Assembly: GCF_000757885.1 (NCBI RefSeq)
Contig: NZ_JQCR01000002.1
Location: 2,666,001 to 2,730,000 of the forward strand
Reading direction: 5' to 3'
Length of the DNA stretch: 64,000 bases
Origin: Paenibacillus wynnii
GTDB taxonomy: Bacteria > Bacillota > Bacilli > Paenibacillales > Paenibacillaceae
The notes below the pieces were generated by a model. The model ran no database searches. It had not been told where the DNA came from and worked only from the letters and a program-made list of their open reading frames with translations. Both the position numbers and the translations under genes were made by a program. Below are positions 44,359-56,356 of the stretch, piece after piece; position 1 is the first letter of the stretch, and each line of letters opens with the position of its first letter.

Positions 44359-44501
44359 GTTTTAGGTAGGCCTAAATTCGCGGCTTTTTTTAAAATATCG
44401 GAAAGATAGAGCTCTGCTCCATTCTTTTTTGATATTTCAAAGAGATAGGATGCCGTTCTAATAAGGACGTCAACACCCTTTCTTTTTGGGATCAATATTT
44501 G

Positions 44502-44530
44502 CGTCTTCTAATTTGCATATTAGAAGAACG
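44502..44530 (+). promoter_or_regulatory. Hairpin just before the rpmG RBS
   Basis: CGT-CTTCTAAT / ATTAGAAG-AACG, 8 perfect pairs plus 3 with a bulge; the RBS GGGAGG begins 5 bases later (44535). Could influence rpmG translation. Confidence 0.4.
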
Positions 44531-44548
44531 TCTCGGGAGGTGCACATC

Positions 44549-44698
44549 ATGCGGGTAATTATCACTTTGGCTTGTACAAGTTGCAAACAAAGAAACTATG
44601 CGACAACCAAAAACAAGCGAAATCACCCCGACCGCATGGAGATGAAGAAATTTTGCAAGTATTGTAACTCGCAAACTCCTCATCGCGAAACCAGATAG
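44549..44698 (+). CDS. rpmG: 50S ribosomal protein L33
   Basis: 49 aa from ATG 44549 after GGGAGGTG. Zinc-binding (C+) form with C9-x2-C12 and C36-x2-C39 ([26 protein letters not shown]). First gene of the rpmG-secE-nusG unit, as in Bacillus. Confidence 0.97.
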   Translation: MRVIITLACTSCKQRNYATTKNKRNHPDRMEMKKFCKYCNSQTPHRETR

Positions 44699-44718
44699 TC
44701 TTTGGAGGTGTAGTCGGC

Positions 44719-44910
44719 GTGAAACGTAGTTTCAAGTCAATGTTTTCCTTTTTCACTGAGAGCTGGAGTGAACTCAAAAAAGTTCGCTGGCCTAGCCGTA
44801 AGGAACTGACAAACTATACATTGATCGTTCTCGGTACAATTGTAGTTGTCGCTGTTTACTTCTGGGTTCTGGACATCGGTATTTCCGCTGTGATTGAAGC
44901 GATTATTTAG
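44719..44910 (+). CDS. secE: Preprotein translocase subunit SecE
   Basis: 63 aa from GTG 44719, 9 nt after GGAGGTG. Single-TM form: amphipathic ELKKVRWPSRKEL then one helix (about 33-55). Part of SecYEG. Located between rpmG and nusG, the universal arrangement. Confidence 0.96.
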   Translation: MKRSFKSMFSFFTESWSELKKVRWPSRKELTNYTLIVLGTIVVVAVYFWVLDIGISAVIEAII

Positions 44911-44931
44911 AGAGGTCCCAGGTGGCTTGAT

Positions 44932-45465
44932 ATGGAAAAAAGATGGTATGTCGTTCATACCTATTCAGGGTATGAGAACAAAGTCAAAGCCAATTTAGAA
45001 AAACGCGTTGAGTCTATGGGCATGGAAGACAAGATATTCCGTGTTCTTGTTCCTATGGAAGAAGAACTGGTAAGCAAAGACGGCAAGACCAAAACGGTCA
45101 TGCGTAAAGTTTATCCTGGATATGTCTTGGTGGAAATGGTCCAAACTGATGATTCCTGGTATGTTGTCCGCAATACGCCGGGCGTTACTGGATTTGTTGG
45201 TTCGACAGGCTCAGGTTCGAAGCCTACGGCTCTGCTTCCAGAAGAAGTAGAACAAATTCTGAAGCATATGGGTATGGTTGAACCTAAGGCTAAGATTGAT
45301 TTCGAAATCAAGGAATCGGTACGCATTATGGTTGGTCCCTTTGCGAATTTTGTGGGCTCCGTGGAAGAAATTTTGGTGGATAAGAGCAAGATCAAAGTAC
45401 ATGTTAACATGTTTGGACGGGAAACCCCGCTAGAGTTGGATTTCACTCAAGTGGAGAAGATATAA
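44932..45465 (+). CDS. nusG: Transcription termination/antitermination protein NusG
   Basis: 177 aa. NGN domain starting RWYVVHTYSGYENKVKANL and a C-terminal KOW domain (VGPFANFVGSVEEI). Binds RNA polymerase and couples it to the ribosome or pausing signals. Good RBS-like AGAGGTCCCAGGTGG upstream. Confidence 0.97.
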   Translation: MEKRWYVVHTYSGYENKVKANLEKRVESMGMEDKIFRVLVPMEEELVSKDGKTKTVMRKVYPGYVLVEMVQTDDSWYVVRNTPGVTGFVGSTGSGSKPTALLPEEVEQILKHMGMVEPKAKIDFEIKESVRIMVGPFANFVGSVEEILVDKSKIKVHVNMFGRETPLELDFTQVEKI

Positions 45466-45540
45466 CTACGCATAAGGGTTTCTTGTGGGAGGGCGCGTAA
45501 GCGTACCGAAGACCACTATTTACGCAAGGAGGTGTCACTC

Positions 45541-45966
45541 ATGGCTAAAAAAGTTATTAAAATGGTGAAACTGCAGATCCCTGCAGGGAAAGCGAATCCA
45601 GCGCCTCCAGTAGGTCCGGCGTTAGGACAAGCGGGTGTCAACATCATGGCATTCTGTAAGGAATTCAATGCTCGTACAGCTGACCAGGCTGGTCTTATCA
45701 TCCCGGTTGAAATTACAGTATTTGAAGACCGTTCATTTACCTTTATCACCAAAACTCCACCGGCTGCTGTTTTGCTTCGCATCGCTGCGAAAGTAGAAAA
45801 AGGATCCGGCGAACCAAACAAGAAAAAAGTAGGTAAGCTAGGCCGCGCTGCAGTTCGTGAAATCGCTGAGCAAAAAATGCCCGATTTGAACGCTGCTAGT
45901 GTTGAAGCTGCTATGCTTATGATTGAAGGTACTGCTCGCAGTATGGGAATCACAATCGAAGACTAA
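45541..45966 (+). CDS. rplK: 50S ribosomal protein L11
   Basis: 141 aa from ATG 45541 after [29 protein letters not shown] start, the [13 protein letters not shown] proline-rich motif and C-terminal rRNA-binding domain ([18 protein letters not shown]). Forms the GTPase-associated centre with 23S helices 43/44. Confidence 0.98.
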   Translation: MAKKVIKMVKLQIPAGKANPAPPVGPALGQAGVNIMAFCKEFNARTADQAGLIIPVEITVFEDRSFTFITKTPPAAVLLRIAAKVEKGSGEPNKKKVGKLGRAAVREIAEQKMPDLNAASVEAAMLMIEGTARSMGITIED

Positions 45967-46046
45967 TAGGTCTTCGAGGATCGGTCATTCGTGACCTTAA
46001 TATGTGGGAGGAATTTCCGCTAACACCACAAAGGAGGAACATTTTC

Positions 46047-46739
46047 ATGGCTAAACATGGTAAGAAATACCAAGAAGCTGCTAAGCTGATCAACAGCGAA
46101 GCAACTTACGAGCCTTCAGAAGCTGTAGAGCTTGTTAAAAAGGCAGCGACTGCGAAATTCGACGAAACCGTTGAAGCAGCAGTTCGTTTGGGAGTAGATC
46201 CCCGTAAACAAGATCAAGCCGTTCGCGGAGTAGTAGTCTTGCCTCACGGCACAGGTAAAACTCAACGCGTGCTTGTATTTGCAAAAGGTGAAAAAGCGAA
46301 AGAGGCTGAAGCTGCTGGCGCGGATTTTGTAGGCGATCAAGATATGATCAATAAAATCCAACAAGGCTGGTTTGACTTTGATGTCTGCGTAGCTACACCT
46401 GATATGATGAGTGAAGTCGGTAAACTGGGTCGTCTGCTCGGTGGTAAAGGCCTTATGCCTAACCCTAAAGCTGGCACAGTTACATTCGATGTTACCAAGG
46501 CTGTTCAAGAAATTAAAGCCGGTAAAATTGAATACCGTCTCGACAAAGCAGGTCAAATTCACGCGCCAATCGGCAAAGTGTCTTTTAATGCTGATCAATT
46601 GAACGAGAACCTTAAATCTCTTATCGACGCTCTTAACCGTGCGAAACCGGCTGCTGCTAAAGGTGTATACCTTAGAGGCATTTCGATTTCTTCGACTATG
46701 GGACCAAGCGCTCGTGTAAACACAGCTAACTTCAAATAA
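46047..46739 (+). CDS. rplA: 50S ribosomal protein L1
   Basis: 230 aa from ATG 46047 (AAAGGAGGAA RBS). L1 signature [20 protein letters not shown] and VEYR-like [17 protein letters not shown]. Builds the L1 stalk; in many bacteria represses its own rplK-rplA message. Confidence 0.98.
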   Translation: MAKHGKKYQEAAKLINSEATYEPSEAVELVKKAATAKFDETVEAAVRLGVDPRKQDQAVRGVVVLPHGTGKTQRVLVFAKGEKAKEAEAAGADFVGDQDMINKIQQGWFDFDVCVATPDMMSEVGKLGRLLGGKGLMPNPKAGTVTFDVTKAVQEIKAGKIEYRLDKAGQIHAPIGKVSFNADQLNENLKSLIDALNRAKPAAAKGVYLRGISISSTMGPSARVNTANFK

Positions 46740-46789
46740 TTAAAGCTTGACTCTATGAGTCATCTTTGATAATCTATAGCAGTTGTGAA

Positions 46790-46960
46790 GAAGATTAACG
46801 GTTATCCTTCTTTAACTTGAATATGCTTACCGTAGACAGTAGGTGCCCTAAGGCTTAATTTCCTACCGAGGTGTTGTGATAGAAACAAGATGCTACTGGG
46901 TTCGCCCGTGCAACTAACGTTTATCAAGCCTTCGTGATTCTGCGGAGGCTTTTCTAATGC
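46790..46960 (+). promoter_or_regulatory. L10 (rplJL) leader
   Basis: In the 288-base gap between rplA and rplJ: paired segments around CCTTAAGGC-like TGCCCTAAGG, TTTCCTACCGAGGTGTTGTG and a terminator-like AAGCCTTCG ... GCGGAGGCTTTTC (46926-46954). Position and GTAGGTGCCCTAAGG-type motif fit the Bacillota L10 leader bound by L10(L12)4 for autoregulation. Exact ends are estimates. Confidence 0.75.
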
Positions 46961-47027
46961 CTGCGTAGGAACAGCTGAGGTTCTTCGGAAATGATGCTGT
47001 CACATAAATTTTCAGGAGGTGTATACA

Positions 47028-47531
47028 TTGGCAAATGAAAAAGTAATCCAAGCAAAACAGGACGCGGTAGACGTTGTTGCAGCTAAATTGCAAAACAGTA
47101 TTACTACTGTTGTTGCTGACTACCGTGGATTGAACGTTTCTCAAGTGACTGAACTGCGTAAGCAGCTTCGTGAAGCTGGCGTTGAATTCCAAGTTCTGAA
47201 AAACACATTGCTTCGTCGCGCAACTGCTGCGGCTGAGTTGACTGAATTGGACGGAGTTTTAACAGGACCAACTGCGATCGCGTTCAGTAATACTGACGTA
47301 GTAGCTCCAGCTAGAATTTTGAATGATTTCGCCAAAAAGAACGACGCTTTGAAATTGAAAGGCGGCGTTGTAGAAGGCCGTGTTATTGATGCGGACCAAA
47401 TCAAAGCATTGGCGGAACTTCCGTCCCGCGATGGTTTGCTCTCCATGTTGCTTAGCGTTCTGCAAGCTCCAATGCGCAACTTTGCGCTTGCGGTTAAAGC
47501 AGTGGCTGAGAAAGAAGAACAAAGCGCGTAA
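47028..47531 (+). CDS. rplJ: 50S ribosomal protein L10
   Basis: 167 aa from TTG 47028, 6 nt after AGGAGGTG (in-frame GTG 47019 overlaps that RBS). [22 protein letters not shown] is the rRNA-binding signature; C-terminal helix ([13 protein letters not shown]) binds L7/L12 dimers. Confidence 0.97.
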   Translation: MANEKVIQAKQDAVDVVAAKLQNSITTVVADYRGLNVSQVTELRKQLREAGVEFQVLKNTLLRRATAAAELTELDGVLTGPTAIAFSNTDVVAPARILNDFAKKNDALKLKGGVVEGRVIDADQIKALAELPSRDGLLSMLLSVLQAPMRNFALAVKAVAEKEEQSA

Positions 47532-47600
47532 GCCTTTGATCTTCGCAGTATAATCAACACCAAACACAAAAATTTTAATATAAAAAATGGAGGTTCAATC

Positions 47601-47960
47601 ATGAGTAAAGAAGCAATCTTAGAAGCAATTAAAGGCATGAGCGTATTGGAACTGAACGACCTGGTAAAAGCAATCGAAGAAGAATTCGGCGTAACTGCAG
47701 CAGCTCCAGTAGCAGCTGGCGGCGCAGTAGCAGCAGTTGAAGAAGAGCAATCCGAGTTTGACGTAATTTTGACAGGCGCTGGCGCTTCCAAAATCAACGT
47801 AATCAAAATCGTTCGCGAAATCACAGGTCTTGGCTTGAAAGAAGCTAAAGACGTTGTAGACAACGCACCAAAAGCAATCAAAGAAAAAGTAAGCAAAGAA
47901 GAAGCAGAAGCAACAAAAGCAAAATTAGAAGAAGCAGGCGCATCTGTAGAAGTGAAGTAA
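47601..47960 (+). CDS. rplL: 50S ribosomal protein L7/L12
   Basis: 119 aa, acidic. N-terminal dimerisation domain, Ala/Gly-rich hinge (about 34-50: [16 protein letters not shown]), C-terminal factor-binding domain with [28 protein letters not shown] before ATG 47601. Confidence 0.98.
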   Translation: MSKEAILEAIKGMSVLELNDLVKAIEEEFGVTAAAPVAAGGAVAAVEEEQSEFDVILTGAGASKINVIKIVREITGLGLKEAKDVVDNAPKAIKEKVSKEEAEATKAKLEEAGASVEVK

Positions 47961-47976
47961 TTCCTTCTCTTACGGC

Positions 47977-48010
47977 AAACCCCTTGAACTTGTTCAAGGG
48001 GTTTGTTTTT
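47977..48010 (+). terminator. Terminator after rplL
   Basis: AAACCCCTTGAAC / TTCAAGGGGTTT with a small loop, then GTTTTTA. Confidence 0.88.
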
Positions 48011-48039
48011 AATATAAACCATGGAAATGGAGGATTGGC

Positions 48040-48636
48040 ATGTCGGAGCATTATTACTCACAACAACCGGGAGCTCGTCATGACAGACGAACCATTGATA
48101 CAGTCCTTAGAGGAAAAAGTCTTCGCTTTACAAGTGATGCGGGTGTTTTCTCCAAAGGGGATATTGATTACGGCAGCCGGGTTCTAATAGAAGCAATGGA
48201 TATACCTGAAGGTGCTGCGGTGCTGGATGTGGGTTGTGGATATGGACCCATCGGAATTACAGCTGCCCACCTTATCCCTAAAGGGCATGTGACAATGATT
48301 GATATCAATAGTCGGGCAGTTGAACTGGCTAAAGAGAACGCTCTGAATAACGGTATCCGGAATGTTACTATAATGGAAAGCGACATGCTCGGGGCATTGG
48401 ATGGACAGACATTCGATGTAATCCTCACGAATCCACCGATACGGGCCGGGAAGGCTGTAGTCCATCAGATATTCGAGCAAAGCTATGAACATCTTAATGA
48501 AGGCGGGACTCTCTGGATTGTAATTCAGAAGAAACAAGGGGCTCCGTCAGCAGCGGCTAAGCTGGAGAGTTTGTTTGGAAGTGTGGAAGAAGTGGCGAAA
48601 GACAAAGGCTATCGAATTCTTAAAGCGAAAAAATAA
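48040..48636 (+). CDS. Class I SAM-dependent methyltransferase (RsmC-like, YbxB)
   Basis: 198 aa. SAM-binding motif I LDVGCGYGPIG (about 61-71), acidic motif II MIDINSRAVELA, and the catalytic NPP (TNPPIRAGK, about 129-137) typical of rRNA guanine-N2 methyltransferases such as RsmC. Full E. coli RsmC is twice as long; this is the single-domain Bacillota form between rplL and rpoB. Target rRNA base is inferred. Confidence 0.9.
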   Translation: MSEHYYSQQPGARHDRRTIDTVLRGKSLRFTSDAGVFSKGDIDYGSRVLIEAMDIPEGAAVLDVGCGYGPIGITAAHLIPKGHVTMIDINSRAVELAKENALNNGIRNVTIMESDMLGALDGQTFDVILTNPPIRAGKAVVHQIFEQSYEHLNEGGTLWIVIQKKQGAPSAAAKLESLFGSVEEVAKDKGYRILKAKK

Positions 48637-48650
48637 ATAGGTAGGGGTCA

Positions 48651-48679
48651 TTGACTTCTACTATTGATAGTGTTATTAT
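48651..48679 (+). promoter_or_regulatory. rpoB promoter (SigA)
   Basis: TTGACT (48651-48656), 17-bp spacer, TATTAT (48674-48679). About 385 bases of leader follow. Confidence 0.65.
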
Positions 48680-49064
48680 TATAAAATGTCAGTATTAAGA
48701 TAGGCTCCATTTCTTTAGTTTTCTGAAATGTCAAGTGGTATATTGTCGCCCGGTAAGCGCATGCCGTACGGCAAGTTTTTGCGGATTTTGTTCTCTAGGT
48801 TAACTGTTAAGGTGCATTATGCCCTGACAATTTGGGAGCGGCAGCGCATAAACTGTTGCTTGGTGACGTATAATATGTACGTTTTGGGCAAATCTACTGG
48901 ATATGGGGTATTTTGACCATGGATAAGTGCGCTCTTTATTCGAAGATTTCGATAAGGGCTTTTCTTTATTTATGGATGAATCTACTGCCTTGGTTCCATT
49001 ATAATGGTCCAAACAGGGGTTCGCAATCAATTTTTAAGTGAGTAGACATGAGGGGTGAGTAAAG
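48680..49064 (+). promoter_or_regulatory. Long 5' leader of rpoBC with hairpins
   Basis: No gene is evident. TGCCGTACGGCA near 48762 is a perfect short palindrome, and GCTCTTTATTCGAA / TTCGATAAGGGC followed by TTTTC (about 48929-48965) looks like an imperfect attenuator. Confidence 0.45.
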
Positions 49065-52000
49065 TTGGCAGGACATCTTGTTCAGTATGGTCGACGCACT
49101 CGGCGGAGCTATGCGAGAATTAACGAGGTACTCGAGGTCCCGAACCTGATCGAGATCCAACAAAAATCTTATGATTGGTTTTTGGAGGAAGGATTGCGGG
49201 AAATGTTTCAGGACATCTCGCCGATCCAGGATTTCACAGGTAATTTGGTACTAGAGTTCATTGATTACAGCCTTGGTGAACCGAAATATACGGTTGACGA
49301 CGCGAAAGAGCGGGACGTTACGTATGCGGCGCCTCTACGGGTTAAAGTGCGGCTCATCAATAAGGAGACCGGAGAGGTCAAAGAGCAGGAAGTGTTCATG
49401 GGAGATTTCCCGCTGATGACGGAGACCGGCACTTTTATTATCAATGGTGCGGAACGGGTTATTGTCAGCCAGTTGGTTCGCTCTCCAAGCGTCTATTTCA
49501 GCACGAAAGTGGATAAGAATGGCAAAAAAACCTATACCGCCACAGTAATCCCGAATCGCGGAGCTTGGCTGGAGCTTGAGACCGACGCTAAGGACATCAT
49601 GTATGTTCGTATTGACCGGACTCGTAAAATCCCGGTTACTGTTTTGCTTCGTGCTCTTGGTTTCGGCAGTGATGCTGAAATTTTGGAACTGCTTGGTAAT
49701 GATGAATATATTCGAAATACGCTGGATAAGGACAACACCGACTCCACGGAGAAGGCGCTTATCGAAATCTATGAGCGTCTGCGTCCAGGCGAGCCTCCGA
49801 CATTAGATAATGCCAAGAGCTTGCTAGTCGCGCGTTTCTTTGATCCAAAGCGTTATGATCTGGCCAATGTTGGTCGATACAAAATCAACAAAAAGCTTCA
49901 CATCAAGAATCGTCTGTTTAATCAGCGTCTGGCTCAACCTTTGGTTGATGATTCTACAGGAGAAATTCTTGCAGAAGCTGGACAAATGGTTGACCGTCGC
50001 TTGCTTGATGAGCTGTTGCCTTATTTTGACAAGCAAGTTGGCTTCAAAAACTATCGCGTAAGCGGAGTTCTTGACAGCGAAGACATTTCTCTTCAAACTA
50101 TTGACGTTCATTCGCCAATCGAAGAAGGCCGTGTTCTTAAGCTGATTGCTAACGGTAATATCGATAAGTCAATCAAGCACATTACTCAGGCTGATATTAT
50201 CTCCTCAATCAGCTACTTTATTAATTTGCTGCATGGCGTTGGTAATACCGATGATATTGACCACTTGGGTAACCGTCGTCTCCGTTCCGTAGGCGAGCTC
50301 TTGCAGAATCAGTTCCGTATTGGCTTGTCCCGTATGGAGCGCGTAGTGCGTGAGAGAATGTCCATTCAGGATGCCAATGCGATAACACCGCAGGCCCTGA
50401 TCAACATTCGTCCGGTTATTGCGTCGATTAAAGAGTTCTTCGGTAGTTCCCAGCTGTCTCAGTTTATGGACCAGACGAATCCACTTGCTGAACTGACGCA
50501 TAAACGTCGTCTATCAGCACTCGGACCCGGCGGTTTGACTCGGGAACGCGCGGGCTTTGAAGTTCGCGACGTCCATCACAGTCACTACGGTCGTATGTGT
50601 CCTATCGAAACACCGGAAGGACCGAATATCGGTCTGATCAACTCATTGTCTACTTTTGCCCGCATTAACGAATACGGATTTATTGAAGCGCCGTACCGTT
50701 GGGTAGATCCGAAGACAGGCAGAGTAACCGAGCAAATCGACTACTTGACTGCGGATGAAGAAGATAACTACGTAATTGCTCAGGCAAATGTTCAAATTGA
50801 GGAAAATGGTGCATTTAAAGAAGACATGGTTATCGTTCGTTACAACAAAGACTCAGATAACATTACAACGATGCCAAGTAATCGTGTCGACTACATGGAC
50901 GTATCTCCGAAACAGGTTGTATCCGTTGCGACAGCGCTGATTCCGTTCCTTGAGAACGATGACTCTAACCGCGCACTGATGGGATCTAACATGCAACGTC
51001 AGGCAGTTCCTTTGCTTATTCCAAAAGCGCCGCTTGTCGGCACAGGGATGGAGCATAAGTCTGCTAAAGACTCTGGTGTATGTATTGTTTCCAAATATGA
51101 CGGTATTATCGAACGCTCATCGGCTAATGAAATTTGGTTACGCCGCGTAGAGGCTGTTGAAGGTAAAGAAGTCAAAGGCGATATCGTTAAATATAAATTA
51201 CACAAATTTATGCGTTCTAACCAAGGTACCTGTATTAACCAGCGTCCTCTTGCAAAAAGAGGGGACATTGTTAAGAAAGGTGATATCCTGGCAGATGGTC
51301 CTTCCACGGAAATGGGCGAGTTAGCTCTTGGCCGCAACGTTGTCGTTGCGTTCATGACTTGGGAAGGTTACAACTACGAGGATGCGATCCTGCTGAGTGA
51401 GAAACTGGTCAAAGAAGATGTATACACTTCGATTCATATCGAGGAATACGAATCTGAGGCTCGTGACACTAAGCTGGGACCTGAAGAGATTACGCGTGAT
51501 ATTCCAAACGTAGGCGAAGAAGCACTGCGCAACCTAGACGAACGCGGTATCATTCGTATCGGTGCGGAGATTAGTGCCGGCGACATTCTCGTGGGTAAGG
51601 TTACTCCGAAGGGCGTAACTGAGCTTACAGCAGAAGAACGCTTGCTGCATGCGATCTTCGGTGAGAAGGCGCGTGAAGTTCGTGATACATCCCTACGCGT
51701 TCCTCATGGTAGTGATGGTATTATCGTCGACGTTAAAGTATTTACACGTGAGAATGGTGATGAACTGCCTCCGGGCGTTAACCAATTGGTTCGTGTCTAC
51801 ATCGCACAGAAACGTAAGATTTCTGAAGGTGACAAAATGGCCGGACGTCATGGTAATAAAGGTGTCGTGGCACGTATACTTCCAGAAGAAGATATGCCGT
51901 TCCTACCGGATGGCACACCTGTACAGGTTGTCCTCAATCCGTTGGGCGTACCTTCACGGATGAACATCGGTCAGGTGTTGGAAGTCCATATCGGGATGGC

Positions 52001-52607
52001 AGCATTGCGTCTTGGTATTCATGTAGCAACACCGGTATTTGATGGAGCTCGTGAGTATGACGTGTTTGACACTATGGAAGAAGCAGGCATGCAGCGTAAT
52101 GGTAAGACCGTATTGTATGATGGCCGGACTGGTGAGCGTTTTGAACGTGAAGTTACAGTTGGCGTTATGCATATGATCAAGCTGGCGCACATGGTTGATG
52201 ATAAGATTCATGCCCGTTCAACAGGACCTTACTCTCTCGTTACGCAGCAGCCGCTGGGTGGTAAAGCTCAATTCGGTGGTCAGCGTTTCGGGGAAATGGA
52301 AGTGTGGGCACTTGAAGCATACGGTGCTGCCTATACGCTGCAAGAAATTCTTACCGTTAAATCTGATGATGTGGTTGGTCGTGTGAAGACATACGAATCT
52401 ATCGTCAAGGGTGAGAATGTACCGGAACCGGGTGTTCCAGAATCGTTCAAAGTATTAATCAAGGAACTGCAGTCACTGGGTATGGATGTCAAAATCCTCA
52501 GCGGTGACGAGCAGGAGATTGAGATGAGAGAACTGGACGATGAGGACGAGACGTCAGGCGACAAGCTGAGCCTCAATTTAGAAGGCGCAGAAGTCGGAGC
52601 AGAATAA
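49065..52607 (+). CDS. rpoB: DNA-directed RNA polymerase subunit beta
   Basis: 1180 aa from TTG 49065, after AGGGGTGAG. Full-length Bacillota form. The rifampicin region reads [20 protein letters not shown] followed by [10 protein letters not shown], matching the drug-sensitive consensus (Q, D, H, R, S, L all present). [13 protein letters not shown] and [19 protein letters not shown] are conserved catalytic-region segments. Acidic C-terminus. Leads the rpoB-rpoC pair. Confidence 0.99.
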   Translation: MAGHLVQYGRRTRRSYARINEVLEVPNLIEIQQKSYDWFLEEGLREMFQDISPIQDFTGNLVLEFIDYSLGEPKYTVDDAKERDVTYAAPLRVKVRLINKETGEVKEQEVFMGDFPLMTETGTFIINGAERVIVSQLVRSPSVYFSTKVDKNGKKTYTATVIPNRGAWLELETDAKDIMYVRIDRTRKIPVTVLLRALGFGSDAEILELLGNDEYIRNTLDKDNTDSTEKALIEIYERLRPGEPPTLDNAKSLLVARFFDPKRYDLANVGRYKINKKLHIKNRLFNQRLAQPLVDDSTGEILAEAGQMVDRRLLDELLPYFDKQVGFKNYRVSGVLDSEDISLQTIDVHSPIEEGRVLKLIANGNIDKSIKHITQADIISSISYFINLLHGVGNTDDIDHLGNRRLRSVGELLQNQFRIGLSRMERVVRERMSIQDANAITPQALINIRPVIASIKEFFGSSQLSQFMDQTNPLAELTHKRRLSALGPGGLTRERAGFEVRDVHHSHYGRMCPIETPEGPNIGLINSLSTFARINEYGFIEAPYRWVDPKTGRVTEQIDYLTADEEDNYVIAQANVQIEENGAFKEDMVIVRYNKDSDNITTMPSNRVDYMDVSPKQVVSVATALIPFLENDDSNRALMGSNMQRQAVPLLIPKAPLVGTGMEHKSAKDSGVCIVSKYDGIIERSSANEIWLRRVEAVEGKEVKGDIVKYKLHKFMRSNQGTCINQRPLAKRGDIVKKGDILADGPSTEMGELALGRNVVVAFMTWEGYNYEDAILLSEKLVKEDVYTSIHIEEYESEARDTKLGPEEITRDIPNVGEEALRNLDERGIIRIGAEISAGDILVGKVTPKGVTELTAEERLLHAIFGEKAREVRDTSLRVPHGSDGIIVDVKVFTRENGDELPPGVNQLVRVYIAQKRKISEGDKMAGRHGNKGVVARILPEEDMPFLPDGTPVQVVLNPLGVPSRMNIGQVLEVHIGMAALRLGIHVATPVFDGAREYDVFDTMEEAGMQRNGKTVLYDGRTGERFEREVTVGVMHMIKLAHMVDDKIHARSTGPYSLVTQQPLGGKAQFGGQRFGEMEVWALEAYGAAYTLQEILTVKSDDVVGRVKTYESIVKGENVPEPGVPESFKVLIKELQSLGMDVKILSGDEQEIEMRELDDEDETSGDKLSLNLEGAEVGAE

Positions 52608-52644
52608 ATACACGATATATAAATTGCATTTAAAAAGAACCGTG

Positions 52645-52678
52645 CGCCCTCTTTTGATCTTCGGATCAAGGGAGGGTT
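52645..52678 (+). promoter_or_regulatory. Stable hairpin between rpoB and rpoC
   Basis: CCCTCTTTTGATC / GATCAAGGGAGGG around a TTCG tetraloop (several G-U pairs), no T tract; probably an RNA stability or processing element. Confidence 0.6.
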
Positions 52679-52719
52679 AAGCGGTACTAAATCAGGATTA
52701 GGTTAAGGAGGGTTGCTCC

Positions 52720-55700
52720 TTGTTGGACGTTAACAATTTTGAATTTATGAAAATCGGACTTGCATCTCCGGAGAAAATTCGTTCTTGGTCCCGCGGAGAA
52801 GTTAAGAAACCGGAAACCATTAACTATCGTACGTTGAAACCGGAAAAAGAAGGTCTTTTCTGCGAACGCATCTTCGGACCGCAAAAAGACTGGGAATGTC
52901 ATTGCGGTAAATACAAACGCGTCCGTTATAAGGGCGTTGTATGTGATCGCTGTGGCGTTGAAGTAACACGCGCTAAGGTACGCCGTGAGCGTATGGGTCA
53001 TATTGAACTGGCAGCTCCTGTATCGCATATCTGGTACTTCAAAGGTATTCCGAGCCGTATGGGTCTGGCACTTGATATGTCTCCAAGATCTCTGGAAGAG
53101 ATCATTTACTTCGCATCTTATGTTGTAACTGATCCAGGTGAAACTCCTCTTGAGAAGAAACAACTGTTGTCCGAGAAGGAATATCGCAGCTACCGTGAGA
53201 AATACGGATACGGATTTCACGCGGGTATGGGTGCAGAAGCCGTCAAAAAACTGCTTCAAGATATCGATATCGACAAAGAGTTGGAATTCCTCAAAGAAGA
53301 GCTGCGTACGGCTCAAGGCCAACGTCGTAACCGGGCGATTAAACGTCTGGAAGTTATTGAAGCATTCCGCAATTCCGGCAACAAACCGGATTGGATGATC
53401 ATGGATGTTCTTCCGGTTATTCCTCCGGAGCTTCGTCCGATGGTCCAATTGGATGGTGGCCGTTTTGCTACGTCTGACTTGAATGACTTGTACCGCCGTG
53501 TAATTAACCGGAACAACCGTCTGAAAAGACTGCTTGACCTCGGTGCTCCTGATATTATCGTGCAAAATGAAAAACGGATGTTGCAGGAAGCTGTCGATGC
53601 ATTGATCGACAACGGTCGTCGCGGCCGCCCGGTAACGGGTCCTGGTAACCGTCCTCTTAAATCCCTCAGCCATATGCTGAAGGGTAAACAAGGACGTTTC
53701 CGTCAGAACTTGCTAGGTAAACGGGTGGATTACTCCGGTCGTTCTGTTATCGTAGTTGGACCTTACCTGAAAATGTACCAATGCGGTCTGCCTAAAAAAA
53801 TGGCTCTAGAATTGTTCAAGCCGTTTGTCATGAAAGAGTTGGTTAACAAAGGACTGGCTCATAACATAAAGAGCGCTAAACGCAAAGTTGAGCGTGTAAG
53901 CCCTGAAGTATGGGATGTACTTGAAGAAGTTATTAGAGAGCATCCAGTACTGCTTAACCGCGCACCAACACTTCACCGTCTCGGTATTCAAGCCTTTGAA
54001 CCGATTCTAGTAGAAGGTCATGCTATTCGTCTTCACCCTCTCGTATGTACGGCTTACAATGCCGACTTTGACGGTGACCAAATGGCGGTGCACGTACCTC
54101 TGTCTGCAGAAGCGCAAGCGGAAGCTCGTATCTTGATGCTGGCATCCGGTAACATCTTGAACCCTAAAGATGGTAAGCCGGTTGTTACTCCTTCGCAGGA
54201 TATGGTCCTTGGTACGTTCTACTTAACCATGGACAACAAAGAGGAAAAAGGCACAGGAATGATTCTGCGTACCGTGAATGAGGCTGTTTCAGCTTACCAA
54301 CGGGGTACAGCAGGTCTTCACGCCCGTGTAGCTATTCCTGTTAAGGCATTAGGTAAAACTTGCTTTACGGAACAGCAACAAGGCGCAATGATGATTACGA
54401 CTGTCGGTAAGATTATCTTCAATGAGATCTATCCGAGCAGCTTCCCGTACATCAATGAAGCTACCAAAACGAACTTGCTGCACGGCACACCTGAGAAATA
54501 CTTTATCTATGAAAAAGGCGCGGATATCCGTCAGTTGATTATGGATGCTCCGGAAGCCAGTGCTGTAGGTAAAGAATACTTGGGTCTGATTATTGCCCGC
54601 TGCTTCGAAACCTATCACACGACCAAAACATCTGTGATTTTGGATAAGATCAAACAGCTCGGCTTCACCTACTCCACACGTTCCGGTGTTACGGTTGCCG
54701 TATCGGACGTTATCGTGCCGGAGGAGAAAGCTCAAATCCTGAAAGAATCCGAAGATAAGGTCGATGTGGTTGCTAACCAATATCGCCGCGGTCTGATTAC
54801 CAATGAAGAGCGGTATGACCGTGTCATTGAGATTTGGTCCAAAACTAAGGATGATCTTACTACCGTACTTTTGAAATCGATGGATCGTTTCAATTCCATC
54901 ATGCTCATGGTTGATTCCAAGGCACGGGGTAACAAATCGCAGATCACTCAGCTGGGCGGTATGCGGGGACTGATGGCAACACCATCAGGTCGGATTTTTG
55001 AACTTCCAATTAAGGCGAACTTCCGTGAAGGTCTTACGGTCTTGGAATACTTTATCTCCACTCACGGAGCGCGTAAAGGTCTAGCCGATACAGCACTTCG
55101 TACCGCTGACTCCGGTTACTTGACACGTCGTCTCGTAGACGTAGCGCAAGACGTTATCGTTCGTGAGGAAGATTGCGGAACAGATAAAGGCTTTATGGTT
55201 GCACGTATTCAAGATGGTAAAGAGATTATCGAGGATCTATATGACCGTATCGAAGGCCGTTATTGCTTCGAAACGATCCGCCACCCAGAAACAGGTGAGA
55301 TCATCGTACATCGCAACGATCTTATTGACTCCGATAAATCGGAGGAAATTATCAATGCAGGCATCACCAAATTGCAAATCCGTTCAGTATTGAGCTGTCG
55401 TGCCCGTCATGGCGTATGTAAGAAGTGCTATGGTCGGAACTTGGCTACTGGTAAACACGTTGAGATTGGTGAAGCGGTTGGTATTATCGCAGCACAATCT
55501 ATCGGAGAACCAGGAACCCAGCTTACCATGCGTACGTTCCATACCGGTGGTGTTGCCGGAGACGACATTACCCAAGGTTTGCCGCGTATTCAAGAGTTGT
55601 TTGAAGCCCGGAATCCAAAAGGTCAGGCGACAATCAGTGAGGTTGACGGCGTAATCAAGGAAATCCGTGAAACGAAGGACCGTCGCGAAATTGAGGTTCA

Positions 55701-56331
55701 AGGTGAAGCAGAATCCAAGACTTACTCTATCACTTACGGCTCACGCCTGCGTGTTACCGTTGGACAGGAAATTGAAGCTGGTGATGAACTGACAGACGGT
55801 TCTATCGATCCTAAGGAAATGCTGCGTATTAAAGGTATCCGCGGGGTACAGAACTACATTCTGCAAGAAGTGCAGCGTGTATATCGTAACCAAGGCGTTG
55901 AAATCAATGATAAGCACGTTGAAGTAATGATCAAGCAAATGCTGCGTAAGATCCGCATTATTGATGCCGGTGATACCACATTGCTGCCAGGTGCTTTTGC
56001 AGATATTCATGAATATGAAGCTGCCAACAAAGAAGCAATTCTATCCGGTAAAGAGCCAGCAGTTGCAAAACCTGTATTGCTCGGTATTACCAAAGCATCG
56101 CTTGAGACAGATTCCTTCCTGTCTGCCGCATCTTTCCAAGAGACTACACGTGTCTTGACAGATGCAGCGATCAAAGGAAAAGTGGATAAGTTGCTTGGAC
56201 TGAAAGAAAATGTTATTATCGGTAAGTTGATTCCTGCCGGTACAGGTATGAATCGATACCGTAATGTAAAACTAAGCAATGCCAACGAAGAAAGCTCGAA
56301 AGAGTCATTAGAGACTGTTCCGGCTGAATAA
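52720..56331 (+). CDS. rpoC: DNA-directed RNA polymerase subunit beta'
   Basis: 1203 aa from TTG 52720 (second TTG at 52723), 7 nt after AAGGAGGG. Begins [19 protein letters not shown]. Zinc ribbon C-x-C-x6... in [21 protein letters not shown], catalytic Mg-binding [15 protein letters not shown], trigger loop region [11 protein letters not shown]. Typical Bacillota length without the proteobacterial insertions. Confidence 0.99.
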   Translation: MLDVNNFEFMKIGLASPEKIRSWSRGEVKKPETINYRTLKPEKEGLFCERIFGPQKDWECHCGKYKRVRYKGVVCDRCGVEVTRAKVRRERMGHIELAAPVSHIWYFKGIPSRMGLALDMSPRSLEEIIYFASYVVTDPGETPLEKKQLLSEKEYRSYREKYGYGFHAGMGAEAVKKLLQDIDIDKELEFLKEELRTAQGQRRNRAIKRLEVIEAFRNSGNKPDWMIMDVLPVIPPELRPMVQLDGGRFATSDLNDLYRRVINRNNRLKRLLDLGAPDIIVQNEKRMLQEAVDALIDNGRRGRPVTGPGNRPLKSLSHMLKGKQGRFRQNLLGKRVDYSGRSVIVVGPYLKMYQCGLPKKMALELFKPFVMKELVNKGLAHNIKSAKRKVERVSPEVWDVLEEVIREHPVLLNRAPTLHRLGIQAFEPILVEGHAIRLHPLVCTAYNADFDGDQMAVHVPLSAEAQAEARILMLASGNILNPKDGKPVVTPSQDMVLGTFYLTMDNKEEKGTGMILRTVNEAVSAYQRGTAGLHARVAIPVKALGKTCFTEQQQGAMMITTVGKIIFNEIYPSSFPYINEATKTNLLHGTPEKYFIYEKGADIRQLIMDAPEASAVGKEYLGLIIARCFETYHTTKTSVILDKIKQLGFTYSTRSGVTVAVSDVIVPEEKAQILKESEDKVDVVANQYRRGLITNEERYDRVIEIWSKTKDDLTTVLLKSMDRFNSIMLMVDSKARGNKSQITQLGGMRGLMATPSGRIFELPIKANFREGLTVLEYFISTHGARKGLADTALRTADSGYLTRRLVDVAQDVIVREEDCGTDKGFMVARIQDGKEIIEDLYDRIEGRYCFETIRHPETGEIIVHRNDLIDSDKSEEIINAGITKLQIRSVLSCRARHGVCKKCYGRNLATGKHVEIGEAVGIIAAQSIGEPGTQLTMRTFHTGGVAGDDITQGLPRIQELFEARNPKGQATISEVDGVIKEIRETKDRREIEVQGEAESKTYSITYGSRLRVTVGQEIEAGDELTDGSIDPKEMLRIKGIRGVQNYILQEVQRVYRNQGVEINDKHVEVMIKQMLRKIRIIDAGDTTLLPGAFADIHEYEAANKEAILSGKEPAVAKPVLLGITKASLETDSFLSAASFQETTRVLTDAAIKGKVDKLLGLKENVIIGKLIPAGTGMNRYRNVKLSNANEESSKESLETVPAE

Positions 56332-56356
56332 TGTAATAATCACATCAGAGCATCTC

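Noticed and set aside
47141-48061. 306-codon open frame antisense to rplJ and rplL
   Set aside because: Mirrors codon bias of highly expressed genes on the other strand; no RBS and low-complexity Ser/Ala-rich product.
50440-50540. Rifampicin-resistance substitutions in rpoB
   Set aside because: All the key residues of the rifampicin region match the sensitive consensus.
52687-53691. 334-codon antisense frame over rpoC
   Set aside because: Same shadow effect of strongly biased codons; rpoC is certain.
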